In this document: piece by piece, positions 42,200-50,374 of the stretch
Layout: each line of letters opens with the position of its first letter
How positions within the stretch are numbered: position 1 is the stretch's first letter
Assembly: GCA_022711355.1 (NCBI GenBank)
Contig: JAKLFE010000035.1
Span: 1 to 50,374 of the forward strand
Source of the DNA: Spirochaetota bacterium
GTDB taxonomy: Bacteria; Spirochaetota; Spirochaetia; Treponematales; Rectinemataceae
Direction: 5' to 3'
Length of the DNA stretch: 50,374 bases
Made by a program: the position numbers and the translations under genes
Notes under the pieces: model-generated
What the model was told of the DNA's origin: nothing
The model's database searches: none
Seen by the model: the letters and a program-made list of their open reading frames with translations, nothing else

Positions 42200-45100
42200 T
42201 TACGCTATCGGCGTCTTGAAGGCCCGCTCGAGGGCCGGCAGGGCCGCGTCGAGCACGACTCGGCCGCCTAACGTGGCGCGCAGGCGCGGCTGGGGCGCGA
42301 CCTCGCCGGCCAGGCGCGCGGGCAGCCCGACGAAGAGCCGCTCGAAGCGCTCCCGGTCCTCGGGCCGGATCGACACGAGGAGCCGGCCGGGGTCCTCGGC
42401 GAAGAGGGCCTTGGCGGCCTTCGGCAGGGGGGCGGGCAGGCGGGGCGGGGGGTCGGACCAGGAGCCCGCCGGGCGGCCGGGCAGCGCGTCGAGCCTGATC
42501 TCCGCCCCCAGGCGGCCGCCGAGGCAGGACTCGGCGAGGGCGGCCGCGAGGCCGCCGTCGGAGAGGTCGTGGCAGGAGCGGACGATCTTGCCGGAGATCG
42601 CGCGGGCGAGGGCCCGGTAGGGGCCCAGGTGCTCCGCGGGGTCGGCGAGGGGGCAGGGCCCGAGGGAGGCGCCGCCCAAGGCGCGCTCGAGGATCGAGGC
42701 GCCGAGCTTCCCTCCCGTGCCGCCGACGACGTAGACGAGGTCGCCCGGGGCGAGGAAGTCGGTCGACAGGGCCTTGCGCACGTCCTCGACGATGCCGACC
42801 ACCGTCACGAGGAGGGTGGGCGCGACCGAGATCTTGCGGCCCTCGGCGACGGCGTCGTTCTTCATCGAGTCCTTGCCCGAGACCAGGGGGAGGCCGTAGG
42901 CCAGGCAGGCCTCGCGGAGGGCGCGGCAGGCCCGCACGAGCTGGGCCAGCTTGTACGCGCCGTCGGGGGTCGAGGCCGAGGCGACGGGGTCGGGCCAGCA
43001 GAAGTTGTCGAGGGCGACGGCGCGATCGGGGTCCCCGCCGAGGGCGAGGTGGGCGCGGTAGGCCTCGTCGACGGCCGCGAGGGCCATGGCCCGCGTATCG
43101 TGGGCCGAGAGGCGGGGGCAGATGCCGTGGGTCACGCTGAGGCCCCGGAAGGAGCCGTAGAGGGGCTTGAGGACGGCCCCGTCGCTCGGCGCGTCGCGGC
43201 CCGCGCCGGTGAAGGGCTTCTCGACGGAGATCGACTTGACCTCGTGGTCGTACTGCCGGACGAGCTCCTCCTTGGAGGCGACCTCGGGATCGGCGAGGAC
43301 CTCGAGGAGGGCGCCCGTCCAGTCGGCCCGGTCGGGCAGGGAGCCCGGGGCGACGGCAGGCGGGCGCCACTCGGCCTCGAGCCGCATGGTCGGCAGCCCC
43401 CGGTGGAGGAACTCCAGGGACAAAAGGCCCACGAGCCTGCCTCCGTACACGGCCTCGACCAGGCCCGTCGAGCCGAACTCGCCGACGGCGGTCGCCTCGA
43501 CCCCGCGCCGCGCGGCGAGTTCGCGCAACGCGTCCATCTTCTCCGGCAGGACTGCCAGGCTCATGCGCTCCTGGCTCTCCGACACGAGGATCTCCCAGGG
43601 CGCCAGGCCCGGGTACTTAAGGGGGCAGGCGGAGAGGTCGACGCGCAGGCCCCCCGCGGATTCGGCCATCTCGCCGAGGCTCGAGGACAGGCCGCCCGCG
43701 CCGTTGTCGGTGATGCCCTCGTACAAGCCCTGGTCGCGGGCCTCGAGGAGGAAGTCGGTCATGCGCTTCTGGATGATCGGGTCGCCGATCTGCACGGCCG
43801 AGGAGGGGCTCGCCTCGTCGAGGGCGAGGCTCGAGAAGGTGGCGCCGTGGATCCCGTCGGCGCCGACCCGGCCGCCGACCATGACGGCGAGCATGCCGGC
43901 CTCGATCCGCTTCTCCCAGGAGCCCTTGCCCCGGAGCTCGGAGGGCATGATGCCCCCGGTGCCGCAGAAGACCAGGGGCTTGCCCATGAAGCTCGGGTCG
44001 AAGACGAAGGCGCCCGCGGCCACGGGGATGCCCGACTGGTTGCCGCCGTCCACGATGCCCCGGTGCACCCCCTCGAGGAGCTCCCGCGGCCGCATGAGGC
44101 CCGCGGGCACCTCGGCGTCGGGCGTGGCCGGGGGGGCGAAGCAGAGCACGTCGGTGTTGAACAGGGGCTGGGCCCCCATGCCGGTGCCGAGGATGTCGCG
44201 GTTGACCCCCACGATGCCGGTGATGGCCCCGCCGTAGGGATCGAGGGCCGAGGGGGAGTTGTGCGTCTCCGCCTTCACGCAGACCGCGTGGCCCTCGTCG
44301 AACTCGAAGACCCCCGCGTTGTCGGTGAAGACCGACTTGAGATCGGGCCGCTTGGGCGCGAGCTCCTCGGTGGTGGAGCGGATGTAGGTCTTGAACAGGG
44401 AGCGTATGGTCTCCGGCCCGCCGGCCGGGCCTTCGAGCCCGGCCTCGCGGTACTCGATCTCCGCGTTGAAGATCTTATGCTTGCAGTGCTCGCTCCAGGT
44501 CTGGGCGATCATCTCGAGCTCGACGTCGGTGGCCTCGGGGGGCAGGCCGCGGGAGGCGCGCAGGGAGGCCGTGGCCGCGTCTCGATAGTAGGCGCGGATC
44601 GCGGCCATCTCGGGGAGGCTCAGGGCGAGGAGGCGCTCGGAGGAGAGGCGCTCGAGCCCCGCGTCGTCGAGCCCGGCCACGCCGAAGAGCTCGGGCTCGA
44701 CGGACTCGGAGAGGCGCACGGGAGGATAGAGCTCGGGGGGGCGGGCGCCGCCCTCGTAATCCTCGCGGGAGAGGAAGAGGGCGCTCTGCACGAGGGGGTT
44801 CCACAGGCTCTTGAAGGCGCGCTCGACCTCGTCCCGCTCCGCGCCCTTCGCGGCGACGACGTAGAGCCGCGCCGTCTGGACGGCCGAGGCCCGGAGCTCG
44901 GCGGACGCCTCCGGGTCCCCCCCGACCGCGATCTCGAGGGCCTGCCGGGCGGTGAGGGCGAGGGTGTCGGTGACTCCGGGACGATAGGCGATTTCGACGA
45001 GCCAGTCCCAGCCCCGGAAGGCGGGCAGCTCGGCGGCGGGCTGCTCGGCCACGAGCTGGACCACCGGGTCGGCGAAGAGCTCCCCCGCGAGGCCGCTGGC

Positions 45101-45235
45101 CGGCGCGAAGTCGGTCAGGATGACGTCGACCGCCTCCACCGAGGCGCGGGCGCCGAGCTCGCGCTCGAGCCGCCCGGCGGGGCCGCGGCCGCGGCCGTCG
45201 AGGCCTGGTCGGGCGTAGCAAGTCTCGATGCGCAT
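42200..45235 (-). CDS. purL: Phosphoribosylformylglycinamidine synthase, large subunit
   Basis: This 1011-residue enzyme converts FGAR to FGAM using ATP and ammonia from PurQ. The N-terminal ~190 residues contain a PurS-like domain ('RPGVTDTLALTARQALE'), replacing the separate PurS of small-PurL systems. Two AIR-synthase-like halves follow, with 'MIAQTWSEHCKHKIF', 'VKAETHNSPSALDPYGGAITGIVGVNRDI', 'MTDFLLEARDQGLYEGITDNGAGGLSSSLGEMA' and 'LPLVSGKDSMKND'. Size lies between small PurL (~740) and fused E. coli PurL (~1295). Adding the adjacent PurQ gives ~1270 residues, the size of the fused clade II enzyme, so it looks like a split form. A TTGACG-17-TAGAGT promoter ends 6 nt before the ATG. Confidence 0.95.
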   Translation of the reverse strand: MRIETCYARPGLDGRGRGPAGRLERELGARASVEAVDVILTDFAPASGLAGELFADPVVQLVAEQPAAELPAFRGWDWLVEIAYRPGVTDTLALTARQALEIAVGGDPEASAELRASAVQTARLYVVAAKGAERDEVERAFKSLWNPLVQSALFLSREDYEGGARPPELYPPVRLSESVEPELFGVAGLDDAGLERLSSERLLALSLPEMAAIRAYYRDAATASLRASRGLPPEATDVELEMIAQTWSEHCKHKIFNAEIEYREAGLEGPAGGPETIRSLFKTYIRSTTEELAPKRPDLKSVFTDNAGVFEFDEGHAVCVKAETHNSPSALDPYGGAITGIVGVNRDILGTGMGAQPLFNTDVLCFAPPATPDAEVPAGLMRPRELLEGVHRGIVDGGNQSGIPVAAGAFVFDPSFMGKPLVFCGTGGIMPSELRGKGSWEKRIEAGMLAVMVGGRVGADGIHGATFSSLALDEASPSSAVQIGDPIIQKRMTDFLLEARDQGLYEGITDNGAGGLSSSLGEMAESAGGLRVDLSACPLKYPGLAPWEILVSESQERMSLAVLPEKMDALRELAARRGVEATAVGEFGSTGLVEAVYGGRLVGLLSLEFLHRGLPTMRLEAEWRPPAVAPGSLPDRADWTGALLEVLADPEVASKEELVRQYDHEVKSISVEKPFTGAGRDAPSDGAVLKPLYGSFRGLSVTHGICPRLSAHDTRAMALAAVDEAYRAHLALGGDPDRAVALDNFCWPDPVASASTPDGAYKLAQLVRACRALREACLAYGLPLVSGKDSMKNDAVAEGRKISVAPTLLVTVVGIVEDVRKALSTDFLAPGDLVYVVGGTGGKLGASILERALGGASLGPCPLADPAEHLGPYRALARAISGKIVRSCHDLSDGGLAAALAESCLGGRLGAEIRLDALPGRPAGSWSDPPPRLPAPLPKAAKALFAEDPGRLLVSIRPEDRERFERLFVGLPARLAGEVAPQPRLRATLGGRVVLDAALPALERAFKTPIA

Positions 45236-45241
45236 GGCGAA

Positions 45242-45270
45242 CTCTACTGGAAGGCCCGAGGACCGTCAAG
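45242..45270 (-). promoter_or_regulatory. Promoter of purLQ, predicting a leaderless mRNA
   Basis: TTGACG (45265-45270) and TAGAGT (45242-45247) are 17 bp apart on the minus strand. Only 6 nt separate the -10 from the purL ATG, placing the expected transcription start on the A of ATG. No Shine-Dalgarno sequence is possible. Confidence 0.65.
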
Positions 45271-45317
45271 GCGCCGCCCCGCCGGAGAGGCGGGCGACGC
45301 CTCCGGGGCGGGCGCCG
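45271..45317 (-). terminator. Long G+C-rich hairpin between the 617-aa gene and purL
   Basis: Outer arms GGCGCC (45271-45276 and 45312-45317) and further complementary stretches enclose a short loop, starting 1-2 nt after the stop codon of the upstream gene and directly abutting the purL -35. No U-run follows on the minus strand, so it may be a 3'-end stabiliser or weak terminator. Confidence 0.4.
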
Positions 45318-45318
45318 G

Positions 45319-47172
45319 CTAGAAGAAGAGCTTGATCGACTCGCTCTCCTTCTTGTGCTTCATCTTCATGTAGAGGGCCCTGTTCTGCGGGCGGTAGAGG
45401 TAGCCCGAGGCGTCGTAGATCTCGAACTCGGAGTCGGGGCTGTAGTCGATGTCGTAGAGCTGGATGTTGGCGAAGCTCTTGATGCCGTAGAAGGTCAAGT
45501 GATGCGAGCGCCCCTCGGGGAAGGTCGCGGCGAAGGCGTAGCGGTCCGCGGCCGCGGCGACGGTGAGCGAGGGCGCGCAGGTCCAGGCCCAGACTCCCGG
45601 GCCGACCTCGCGGTAGAAGGAGACCTCGCGCGGGTAGTAGGGATTGGAGGCGACGATCGGGTAGGCCTCCTCGGGGAGGAGGGCGCCCGTCCGCTGGTCG
45701 ACCGCCCCCTCGCGGAGGAGGAGCTTGGCGGGGGCCGCGCCCCGCTCGTCGCAGAGGCCGAGGTAGCCCTCCACGAGGCCCTGGCCCAGGCCGAGGAGGG
45801 CTTCCTTGCCCTCGGCGGCGCCGTAGGCGGCCAGGTACTGGCCGGCGAGGAGGGAGAGGCGGAGGTCGACCGAGCCGTCCTCCTCGCCGACGAGGTAGAG
45901 GCCGCCGGAGGCCGCCCGGACGGATGCGGCCACGCGGTCGGCCGAGGCGCCGAGGGCGCGGAAGGGGTTCTCCTCGTCCTTGAGGTAGGATCGGGACTCG
46001 ACGAGGCAGCCGAGGAGGCCGACCGCCTGCCGCAGCGTGAGCTTGGCGGGATCGAGGGTCGCGGCGAAGGCGAGGGCCTCCGAGGAAAGAGGGGGGGCCG
46101 AGCGGTCGAGGAGGAAGTGGACGAGGCCCTCCTTCATGAAAAGGTCGGGCGACTTCTCCTGGACGAGCTGGGCGATGCGCTTGGACTCGGCGAGGTCGGC
46201 CGCCTCGAGGGCCTCCATCTTCTTGACGAGGCCGCCGAGGTAGGGGGCGGAGAGGTAGCCGAGCTCGGCGGGCCAGCGCTCCCGCGCCGGCCGCATGCGC
46301 TGGAGCGCCTCGGTGTAGGAGCCGCGGAGGAGGGACTCGGCGAGGTAGGCGACGAGGGCCCGCTCGGAGAAGCGGGACTCGGCGGGAAGGGCCTGGCCCT
46401 CGGCGCCGCCGCGCCAGGCGAGGCGCTCCGGGTCGTAGCGGGAGGAGGCGAGGCCCGACCAGGCCTTGTCGCGCCAGGCGTCGATCTCGGCCTTGAAGGC
46501 CGCGGGGTCCTTGGGGGCCTGGGCGGCGAGCCGCTCGCCGGCCGCGGGCTTGCCGGGCTTGGCGGGGGCCGCCTCTTTCCTGGCGAGGGCGAGCTCGCCG
46601 AGCTCGCCGCTCGCCTCGTCGGCGCGGAGGACGAGGTAGCCCGAGGCCGGGTCGAGGGCCGAGGAGGCGAGGGTCAGGGCGAAGGAGGAGCCCGCGGACT
46701 CGAGGCTCTGAGCGCCGCCCGCCGCGGCGAGCCGGGCGCGACCGGAGAGGGTGTAGGCCAGGCGGAGGCCCCTGGTCCCGGCGGGGGCCCGGGCCGCGAG
46801 GGAATAGCGCTCGCCCGCGGCGGAGCTCGCCCTGAGCTCGACCCCGCCCTCGAGGAGGACGCGCACCCCGTCCTTGCGCTTCTCGATGGAGCGCGGACCG
46901 ATATTCCGGATCGAGCCGTCGGCCCCCACGAGCTTGGCGGGGCTCCGGGCCGAGACGGCGAGGGAGAGGCCGGCGAAGTCGAACTTCACCTCCTCCGGCG
47001 CCTGGCCGCCGCCCGCGCGCTCGGCCTTGGGGAAGGAGGCGGTGACCGCGAGGCGGCCGAAGCGCTCGGAGAAGCCGGGCCCGCGGGAGAATTGGAGGAC
47101 GACGAGGAGGACGAAGCCGCCGATATAGAGGAGGGTGAGCCCGAGGGCTCTCCTGAGCGCGCCGGATTTCAT
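45319..47172 (-). CDS. Unrecognised membrane-anchored periplasmic protein
   Basis: This 617-residue protein starts at the ATG at 47172; longer in-frame versions exist but a promoter (47182-47210) ends 9 nt before this ATG. A single N-terminal helix (LGLTLLYIGGFVLLVVLQF, ~10-28) follows MKSGALRRA, a signal-anchor arrangement with the rest outside the cytoplasm. Residues ~35-200 look beta-rich; ~230-480 look helical with repeated Ala/Leu-rich segments. The C-terminus is aromatic-rich ('NPYYPREVSFYREVGPGVW', 'LTFYGIKSFANIQLYDIDY') and ends KESESIKLFF. I recognise no family. It is divergent from a TPR lipoprotein gene, and the two share a short promoter region, so a common envelope function is possible. 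Confidence 0.65.
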   Translation of the reverse strand: MKSGALRRALGLTLLYIGGFVLLVVLQFSRGPGFSERFGRLAVTASFPKAERAGGGQAPEEVKFDFAGLSLAVSARSPAKLVGADGSIRNIGPRSIEKRKDGVRVLLEGGVELRASSAAGERYSLAARAPAGTRGLRLAYTLSGRARLAAAGGAQSLESAGSSFALTLASSALDPASGYLVLRADEASGELGELALARKEAAPAKPGKPAAGERLAAQAPKDPAAFKAEIDAWRDKAWSGLASSRYDPERLAWRGGAEGQALPAESRFSERALVAYLAESLLRGSYTEALQRMRPARERWPAELGYLSAPYLGGLVKKMEALEAADLAESKRIAQLVQEKSPDLFMKEGLVHFLLDRSAPPLSSEALAFAATLDPAKLTLRQAVGLLGCLVESRSYLKDEENPFRALGASADRVAASVRAASGGLYLVGEEDGSVDLRLSLLAGQYLAAYGAAEGKEALLGLGQGLVEGYLGLCDERGAAPAKLLLREGAVDQRTGALLPEEAYPIVASNPYYPREVSFYREVGPGVWAWTCAPSLTVAAAADRYAFAATFPEGRSHHLTFYGIKSFANIQLYDIDYSPDSEFEIYDASGYLYRPQNRALYMKMKHKKESESIKLFF

Positions 47173-47181
47173 CGCGCGTCG

Positions 47182-47210
47182 ACTATAGCCGGGATGCTCC
47201 CCTTGTGCAA
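47182..47210 (-). promoter_or_regulatory. Promoter of the 617-aa periplasmic protein gene
   Basis: TTGCAC (47205-47210) and TATAGT (47182-47187) are 17 bp apart on the minus strand. The -10 is 9 nt before the ATG at 47172, so the leader would be 2-3 nt. Confidence 0.6.
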
Positions 47211-47284
47211 CCTTGTACAATAGGCGCCGAACGGAGTAGCATCGATCCCCGACGCGAGCCGCGCTGCCGTACTGGAGAACGACG

Positions 47285-48769
47285 ATGACGACCCGAGAAC
47301 CAGCTTCCCTGCCCCGCGCCTCCCTCCGCATCGCGATCGGCGCGGCCGCCCTCGCCGCGATCCTCGCCCTCGCCTCCTGCGCCGGCGCGGCCAGGCCGGC
47401 GGCCCCGGAGGGAGCCCTCGAGCCCGCTCGCCCCGAGGCTGCGGCCGCCAAGCCGGCCGCCCCCGCCTCCGCCGAGGCCGCGCGGGTGGCCGGCCTCGAG
47501 GCGGCCTCGGCCCAGCTGGGCAAGGGCGACGCGGCCGCGGCGGCCGAGACCATCGGTACCCTCGCCGCGGCCCAGCCGGACCGCCCCGAGCTCAGGCTGG
47601 CCCGGGCCGCCGCCCTCGTCTCCGCGGGCCGCCTCGAGGAGGCGCGCGCCGAGGTCGCCGCGACCGCCGCGGCCTTCCCCTCCCACGCGGGGGCCCTGAC
47701 CATGGGAGCCCGGCTCGCGGTCTTCGCCGGCGACGAGAAGGGCCGGCGCTCCTACCTCGACCGGGCCCTCGCCGCGGCCCCCCTCGACGCCGCCGTGCTC
47801 TCGGCCTGGGGCGACTACCAGCTCGACCAGAAGAACTGGCCCAAGGCCGAGGACTACTACCGCCGGGCCCTCCGCGCCGATCCCAAGAGCGCCGACTCGG
47901 CCCTCGGCCTCGGCCGGGCCCTCTATCGCCTGTCCCGCTACGCGGAGTCCGAGGCCCAGCTCACGGCCGCCATAGCCCTCGAGCCCGCCTCGCCCCTCGC
48001 CTACTCCGATCGCTCGCGGGCCCGCTACCAGCTGGGCATGTACCAGGAGTCGGAGGCCGACCTCGACGCGGCCGTGGCGCGGGCCCCGGACGGAGCCTGG
48101 CTCTACTTCGACCGGGGCCGCTTCCGCTTCGACAAGAACGATCGCGCCGGGGCCGAGGCCGACTTCGACAAGGCCATCGAGCTCGATCCCGAGTACTTCA
48201 TGTCCTACGTCTTCCGGGCCGGCATCAGGGAGGAGGCGGGCCGGGACGAGGAGGCCCTCGCCGACTACCGCTCCTCCATAGCCCTCTACCCCGACTACTG
48301 GTTCGCCTACGAGGGCGCGGCCGGGGCGGCCTTCCGCCTCGGGCTCTGGCCCGAGGCGGCGGCCGCCTTCCAGAAGTGCTTCTCCTCCTCCCCCGACCGC
48401 TACGAGTACGCGATCGCCGCCGCCCTCGCCCTGTGGCGCTCGGGCAAGCCGAAGGAGGCCTCGGCCTACGCCGCCTCCATAGCCCCGAGGGTCGACCGGG
48501 AGAAGGACGGCATCTACTGGAACATGCTCCGCCTCCTCCAGGACCAGCGCGACGCGACCGGGGAGCTCGAGCAGAGGATCCAGGGGGAGAAGCGGCTCGA
48601 CGTCAAGGCGGGCATGCTCTTCTACCTCGCCGAGTACTGGCTCTGCCGCGACAAGCCCGGCCTCGCGGAGAAGTACCTCGGCCTCTCGGAGGAGCTCCAT
48701 CGCGAAAGCTGCCTCGAGTACCGCCTGCTCAAGGCGGAGCGGCGCCGCATGGCGGGGGCCAATGGCTAA
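47285..48769 (+). CDS. TPR-repeat lipoprotein
   Basis: This 494-residue protein begins with a lipoprotein signal (AALAAILALASC, Cys32 lipidated), then an Ala/Pro/Glu linker, then a run of about ten tetratricopeptide repeats. Clear units include 'WPKAEDYYRRALRADPKSADSALGLGRALY', 'YAESEAQLTAAIALEPASPLAYSDRSRARY' and 'RAGAEADFDKAIELDPEYFMSYVFRAG' regions, each with the W/L..G.Y..A....A..P pattern. It is a protein-protein interaction scaffold at the inner or outer membrane facing the periplasm. GGAG lies 7 nt before the ATG. The DHH phosphoesterase gene overlaps its 3' end by 8 bp, so the two are translationally coupled, though their products act in different compartments. Confidence 0.88.
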   Translation: MTTREPASLPRASLRIAIGAAALAAILALASCAGAARPAAPEGALEPARPEAAAAKPAAPASAEAARVAGLEAASAQLGKGDAAAAAETIGTLAAAQPDRPELRLARAAALVSAGRLEEARAEVAATAAAFPSHAGALTMGARLAVFAGDEKGRRSYLDRALAAAPLDAAVLSAWGDYQLDQKNWPKAEDYYRRALRADPKSADSALGLGRALYRLSRYAESEAQLTAAIALEPASPLAYSDRSRARYQLGMYQESEADLDAAVARAPDGAWLYFDRGRFRFDKNDRAGAEADFDKAIELDPEYFMSYVFRAGIREEAGRDEEALADYRSSIALYPDYWFAYEGAAGAAFRLGLWPEAAAAFQKCFSSSPDRYEYAIAAALALWRSGKPKEASAYAASIAPRVDREKDGIYWNMLRLLQDQRDATGELEQRIQGEKRLDVKAGMLFYLAEYWLCRDKPGLAEKYLGLSEELHRESCLEYRLLKAERRRMAGANG

Positions 48770-49775
48770 GGCCGACGTCGCCGGCGTCGCGGCCGCGGCC
48801 CCCTTCGCCGCGCTGCTGGGCCGGCTCGACCCGCGGCGCCCCGTCCTCGTCCAGACCCACGACTATCCGGACATCGACGCGGTCGCCTCGGCCTGGGCCC
48901 TCTCCGGCCTCCTCGCCCGGAGGGGATACTCCGCCTCCGCCGCCTACCGCGGCGAGATTCGATCGAGGAGCCTCGCCCGGCTCGTCGAAGTCCTCGGCAT
49001 AGAGATCGCCGGCTCGTCCCCGGCCGGGGATAGGGCCCAGCTCCTCGTCGTGGACGGCGCGCCGGCCAACGGGAACGTGAGCCTCTTCGCGGGGGAGCTC
49101 GTGGGGATCGTGGACCATCACCGCATCTTCGGCGAGGCCCGCGCGCCCTTCGCCGACCTGCGGCCCGAGCTCGCCTCCTGCTCCTCGATGATCTACGGCT
49201 ACTGGAAGGAGGCCGGGGCCGAGCCGCCGCGCGAGCTCGCGACGGCCCTCATCGCCGGCATCCAGTCCGACACCGACTTCCTCAGCCGGCGCTCCTCGCC
49301 GGAGGACTTCCGCGCCTACACCGAGCTCTTCCGCTTGGGCGACTGGGAGCTCGCGAGCAGGATCGTCCGGACGGTCTTCGACCTCCGCGAGCTCGGCCTC
49401 ATCGCCCGCGCCCTCTCGGGGGCCGTGGCGGAGGAGGGCCTCCTCTACGCCGAGGTCGAGGGTCCCTGCGGCCAGGAGGCCCTCGCCGTCCTCGCCGACT
49501 TCGCCCTCCGCGCCGAGGAGCTCCGCGCGACGGTCGTGGCCGAGCGCGACGAGGCGGGCCTCCACTTCTCGGCGCGGTCGCGGAGCGCCGATTTCTCGGC
49601 CTTCGACCTCGTCCGGGAGGCCCTCCAGGGCCTCGGGACCGGAGGAGGCCACTCGCACGCATCCGGCGGCTTCGTCCCCGCGGCCGCGAACCCGGGAAGG
49701 GACGAGATCCGCGAACGCTTCTTCGCCGCCGCCGCGAGGCTGGCGGCTTCCGCCCCGCCGCAGGCGGGGCGCTGA
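48762..49775 (+). CDS. DHH/DHHA1 family phosphoesterase (NrnA-like)
   Basis: This 337-residue, probably cytoplasmic Mn-dependent phosphoesterase shows the family motifs: 'THDYPDIDAVASAWAL' (motif I, DxD), 'LLVVDGAP' (motif II), 'GIVDHHRI' (motif III, DHH) and 'AGIQSDTDFL' (motif IV). The C-terminal DHHA1 domain has 'GTGGGHSHASGG', the RNA/nucleotide-binding loop. NrnA-type enzymes degrade nanoRNA and pAp; others cleave c-di-AMP or pGpG. Two c-di-GMP enzymes are encoded in this window, so pGpG turnover is a possibility, but the substrate is not shown. The last codons form a perfect 9-bp hairpin (49751-49771). Confidence 0.9.
   Translation: MAKADVAGVAAAAPFAALLGRLDPRRPVLVQTHDYPDIDAVASAWALSGLLARRGYSASAAYRGEIRSRSLARLVEVLGIEIAGSSPAGDRAQLLVVDGAPANGNVSLFAGELVGIVDHHRIFGEARAPFADLRPELASCSSMIYGYWKEAGAEPPRELATALIAGIQSDTDFLSRRSSPEDFRAYTELFRLGDWELASRIVRTVFDLRELGLIARALSGAVAEEGLLYAEVEGPCGQEALAVLADFALRAEELRATVVAERDEAGLHFSARSRSADFSAFDLVREALQGLGTGGGHSHASGGFVPAAANPGRDEIRERFFAAAARLAASAPPQAGR
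49751..49771 (+). other. Perfect 9-bp hairpin at the 3' end of the DHH gene
   Basis: CGCCCCGCC (49751-49759), loop GCA, GGCGGGGCG (49763-49771) lie within the last coding codons, ending 1 nt before the TGA. There is no U-tract. Like the stem over the grpE stop, it may modulate mRNA decay or the termination/re-initiation step. Confidence 0.4.
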
Positions 49776-49797
49776 CCGCGCACACTAAGGAAGACAG

Positions 49798-50374
49798 ATG
49801 TCGCAGACGGTACGACGAGTGGAATTGAAGGACCGGACGGTGCTGCTCGCGGGCACGGCCCATATCTCGCCCGAAAGCATCGCCGAGGTCAGGTCCCTCG
49901 TGGCGACCGAGGGCCCCGGCCGGGTCTGCATCGAGCTCGACGAGGGCCGATGGAAGTCCATGTCCGAGGGCGGCAGCTGGGAGAGCCTGGACATCGGCAA
50001 GGTGCTGAAGGAAGGCCGCGGCTTCCTCCTCCTCGCGAACCTCGCCCTGGCCGGCTTCCAGCGGCGCATGGGCTCGGAGGTCGGCGTGAAGCCCGGCGAG
50101 GAGATGCTGGCCGCCGCCCGGGCGGCGGAGGAGGCGGGCCTCCCCTATTCCTTCTGCGACCGCGAGGTCCAGGTCACCCTCAAGCGCGCCTGGGCCAAGT
50201 CCGGGTTCTGGAACCGCGCCAAGCTCATGGCCGGCCTGGTCGAATCCGCCTTCTCGAAGGAGAAGCTGAGCGAGGAGGAGATCGAGCGCCTCAAGCAGCG
50301 CAACGAGCTCGAGGAGATGATGGGCGAGCTCGCCGAGTACCTCCCCTCCGTCAAGGAGGTCCTCATCGACGAGC
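49798..50374 (+). CDS. TraB/PrgY family protein, truncated by window end
   Basis: The frame is open for 192 codons from an ATG at 49798 (AAGGA upstream) to the right edge. The N-terminal 'VLLAGTAHISPESIAEV' with the GTAH.S motif, 'PGRVCIELDEGRW' and 'LPYSFCDREVQVTLKRAWAK' are diagnostic of the TraB/PrgY/GumN superfamily, whose members have a tiki-like, putative metalloprotease fold. PrgY binds or degrades peptide pheromones in enterococci; most bacterial members have no known substrate. The C-terminal membrane region seen in many homologues would lie beyond the window. Confidence 0.88.
   Translation, partial: MSQTVRRVELKDRTVLLAGTAHISPESIAEVRSLVATEGPGRVCIELDEGRWKSMSEGGSWESLDIGKVLKEGRGFLLLANLALAGFQRRMGSEVGVKPGEEMLAAARAAEEAGLPYSFCDREVQVTLKRAWAKSGFWNRAKLMAGLVESAFSKEKLSEEEIERLKQRNELEEMMGELAEYLPSVKEVLIDE

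Overview
The window is a GC-rich stretch of bacterial chromosome. It is coding almost end to end, with no rRNA, tRNA, CRISPR array, transposase or prophage. Gene content and order suggest a free-living member of the Spirochaetota (Treponema/Spirochaeta-like): a FapA/DUF342 protein beside a MinD-like ATPase; rpoN-hpf-hprK-ptsH running into an AtcS/AtcR-like two-component pair, lexA and holA; a TAXI-type TRAP transporter; and a NADH dehydrogenase with an extra membrane tail. The assignment is inferred from gene families, not from a marker gene.

Layout. 1-2881 (minus): membrane protein, MinD-like ATPase, FapA (truncated by the window edge). 3103-6113 (plus): type II NADH dehydrogenase translationally coupled to a polyprenyl diphosphate synthase (quinone side chain). 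6110-13380 (minus): the most unusual part, a putative protein-phosphorylation island. It contains four paralogous proteins of a family I do not recognise (A-D), a PPP-type metallophosphatase overlapping a HipA-like kinase-fold protein, and a pseudokinase with a degenerate AAA/STAND-like half. 13482-14057: MntP manganese exporter. 14170-21168: copper operon (HMA-SafE-cupredoxin protein, CopA, CopZ-like chaperone, unknown lipoprotein, OmpR-type regulator, sensor kinase), preceded by an 11-bp-phased direct repeat that may be the regulator's site. 21158-25173 (minus): dnaJ, dnaK, grpE, with a 169-bp palindromic repeat element between dnaK and dnaJ. 25408-33486 (plus): rpoN (with its own near-perfect sigma-54 promoter), hpf, a 150-nt imperfect palindrome, hprK, ptsH, NtrY-like kinase, NtrC-like activator, lexA, holA. 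33653-38645 (plus): PAS-GGDEF-EAL protein, then a TAXI solute-binding protein and its fused TRAP permease. 38642-47172 (minus): GH13 glucosidase, GAF-diguanylate cyclase, purQ, purL, unknown periplasmic protein. 47285-50374 (plus): TPR lipoprotein, DHH phosphoesterase, TraB-family protein (truncated).

Recurrent features. Five genes (2881-, 13362-, 27419+, 45235-, 47172-) have a sigma-70-like -10 hexamer only 6-10 nt before the start codon and no Shine-Dalgarno sequence. This suggests that leaderless or near-leaderless mRNAs are common here, alongside ordinary SD-led genes. G+C-rich hairpins without U-tracts lie at or just after several stop codons. No gap between genes exceeds 300 bp.
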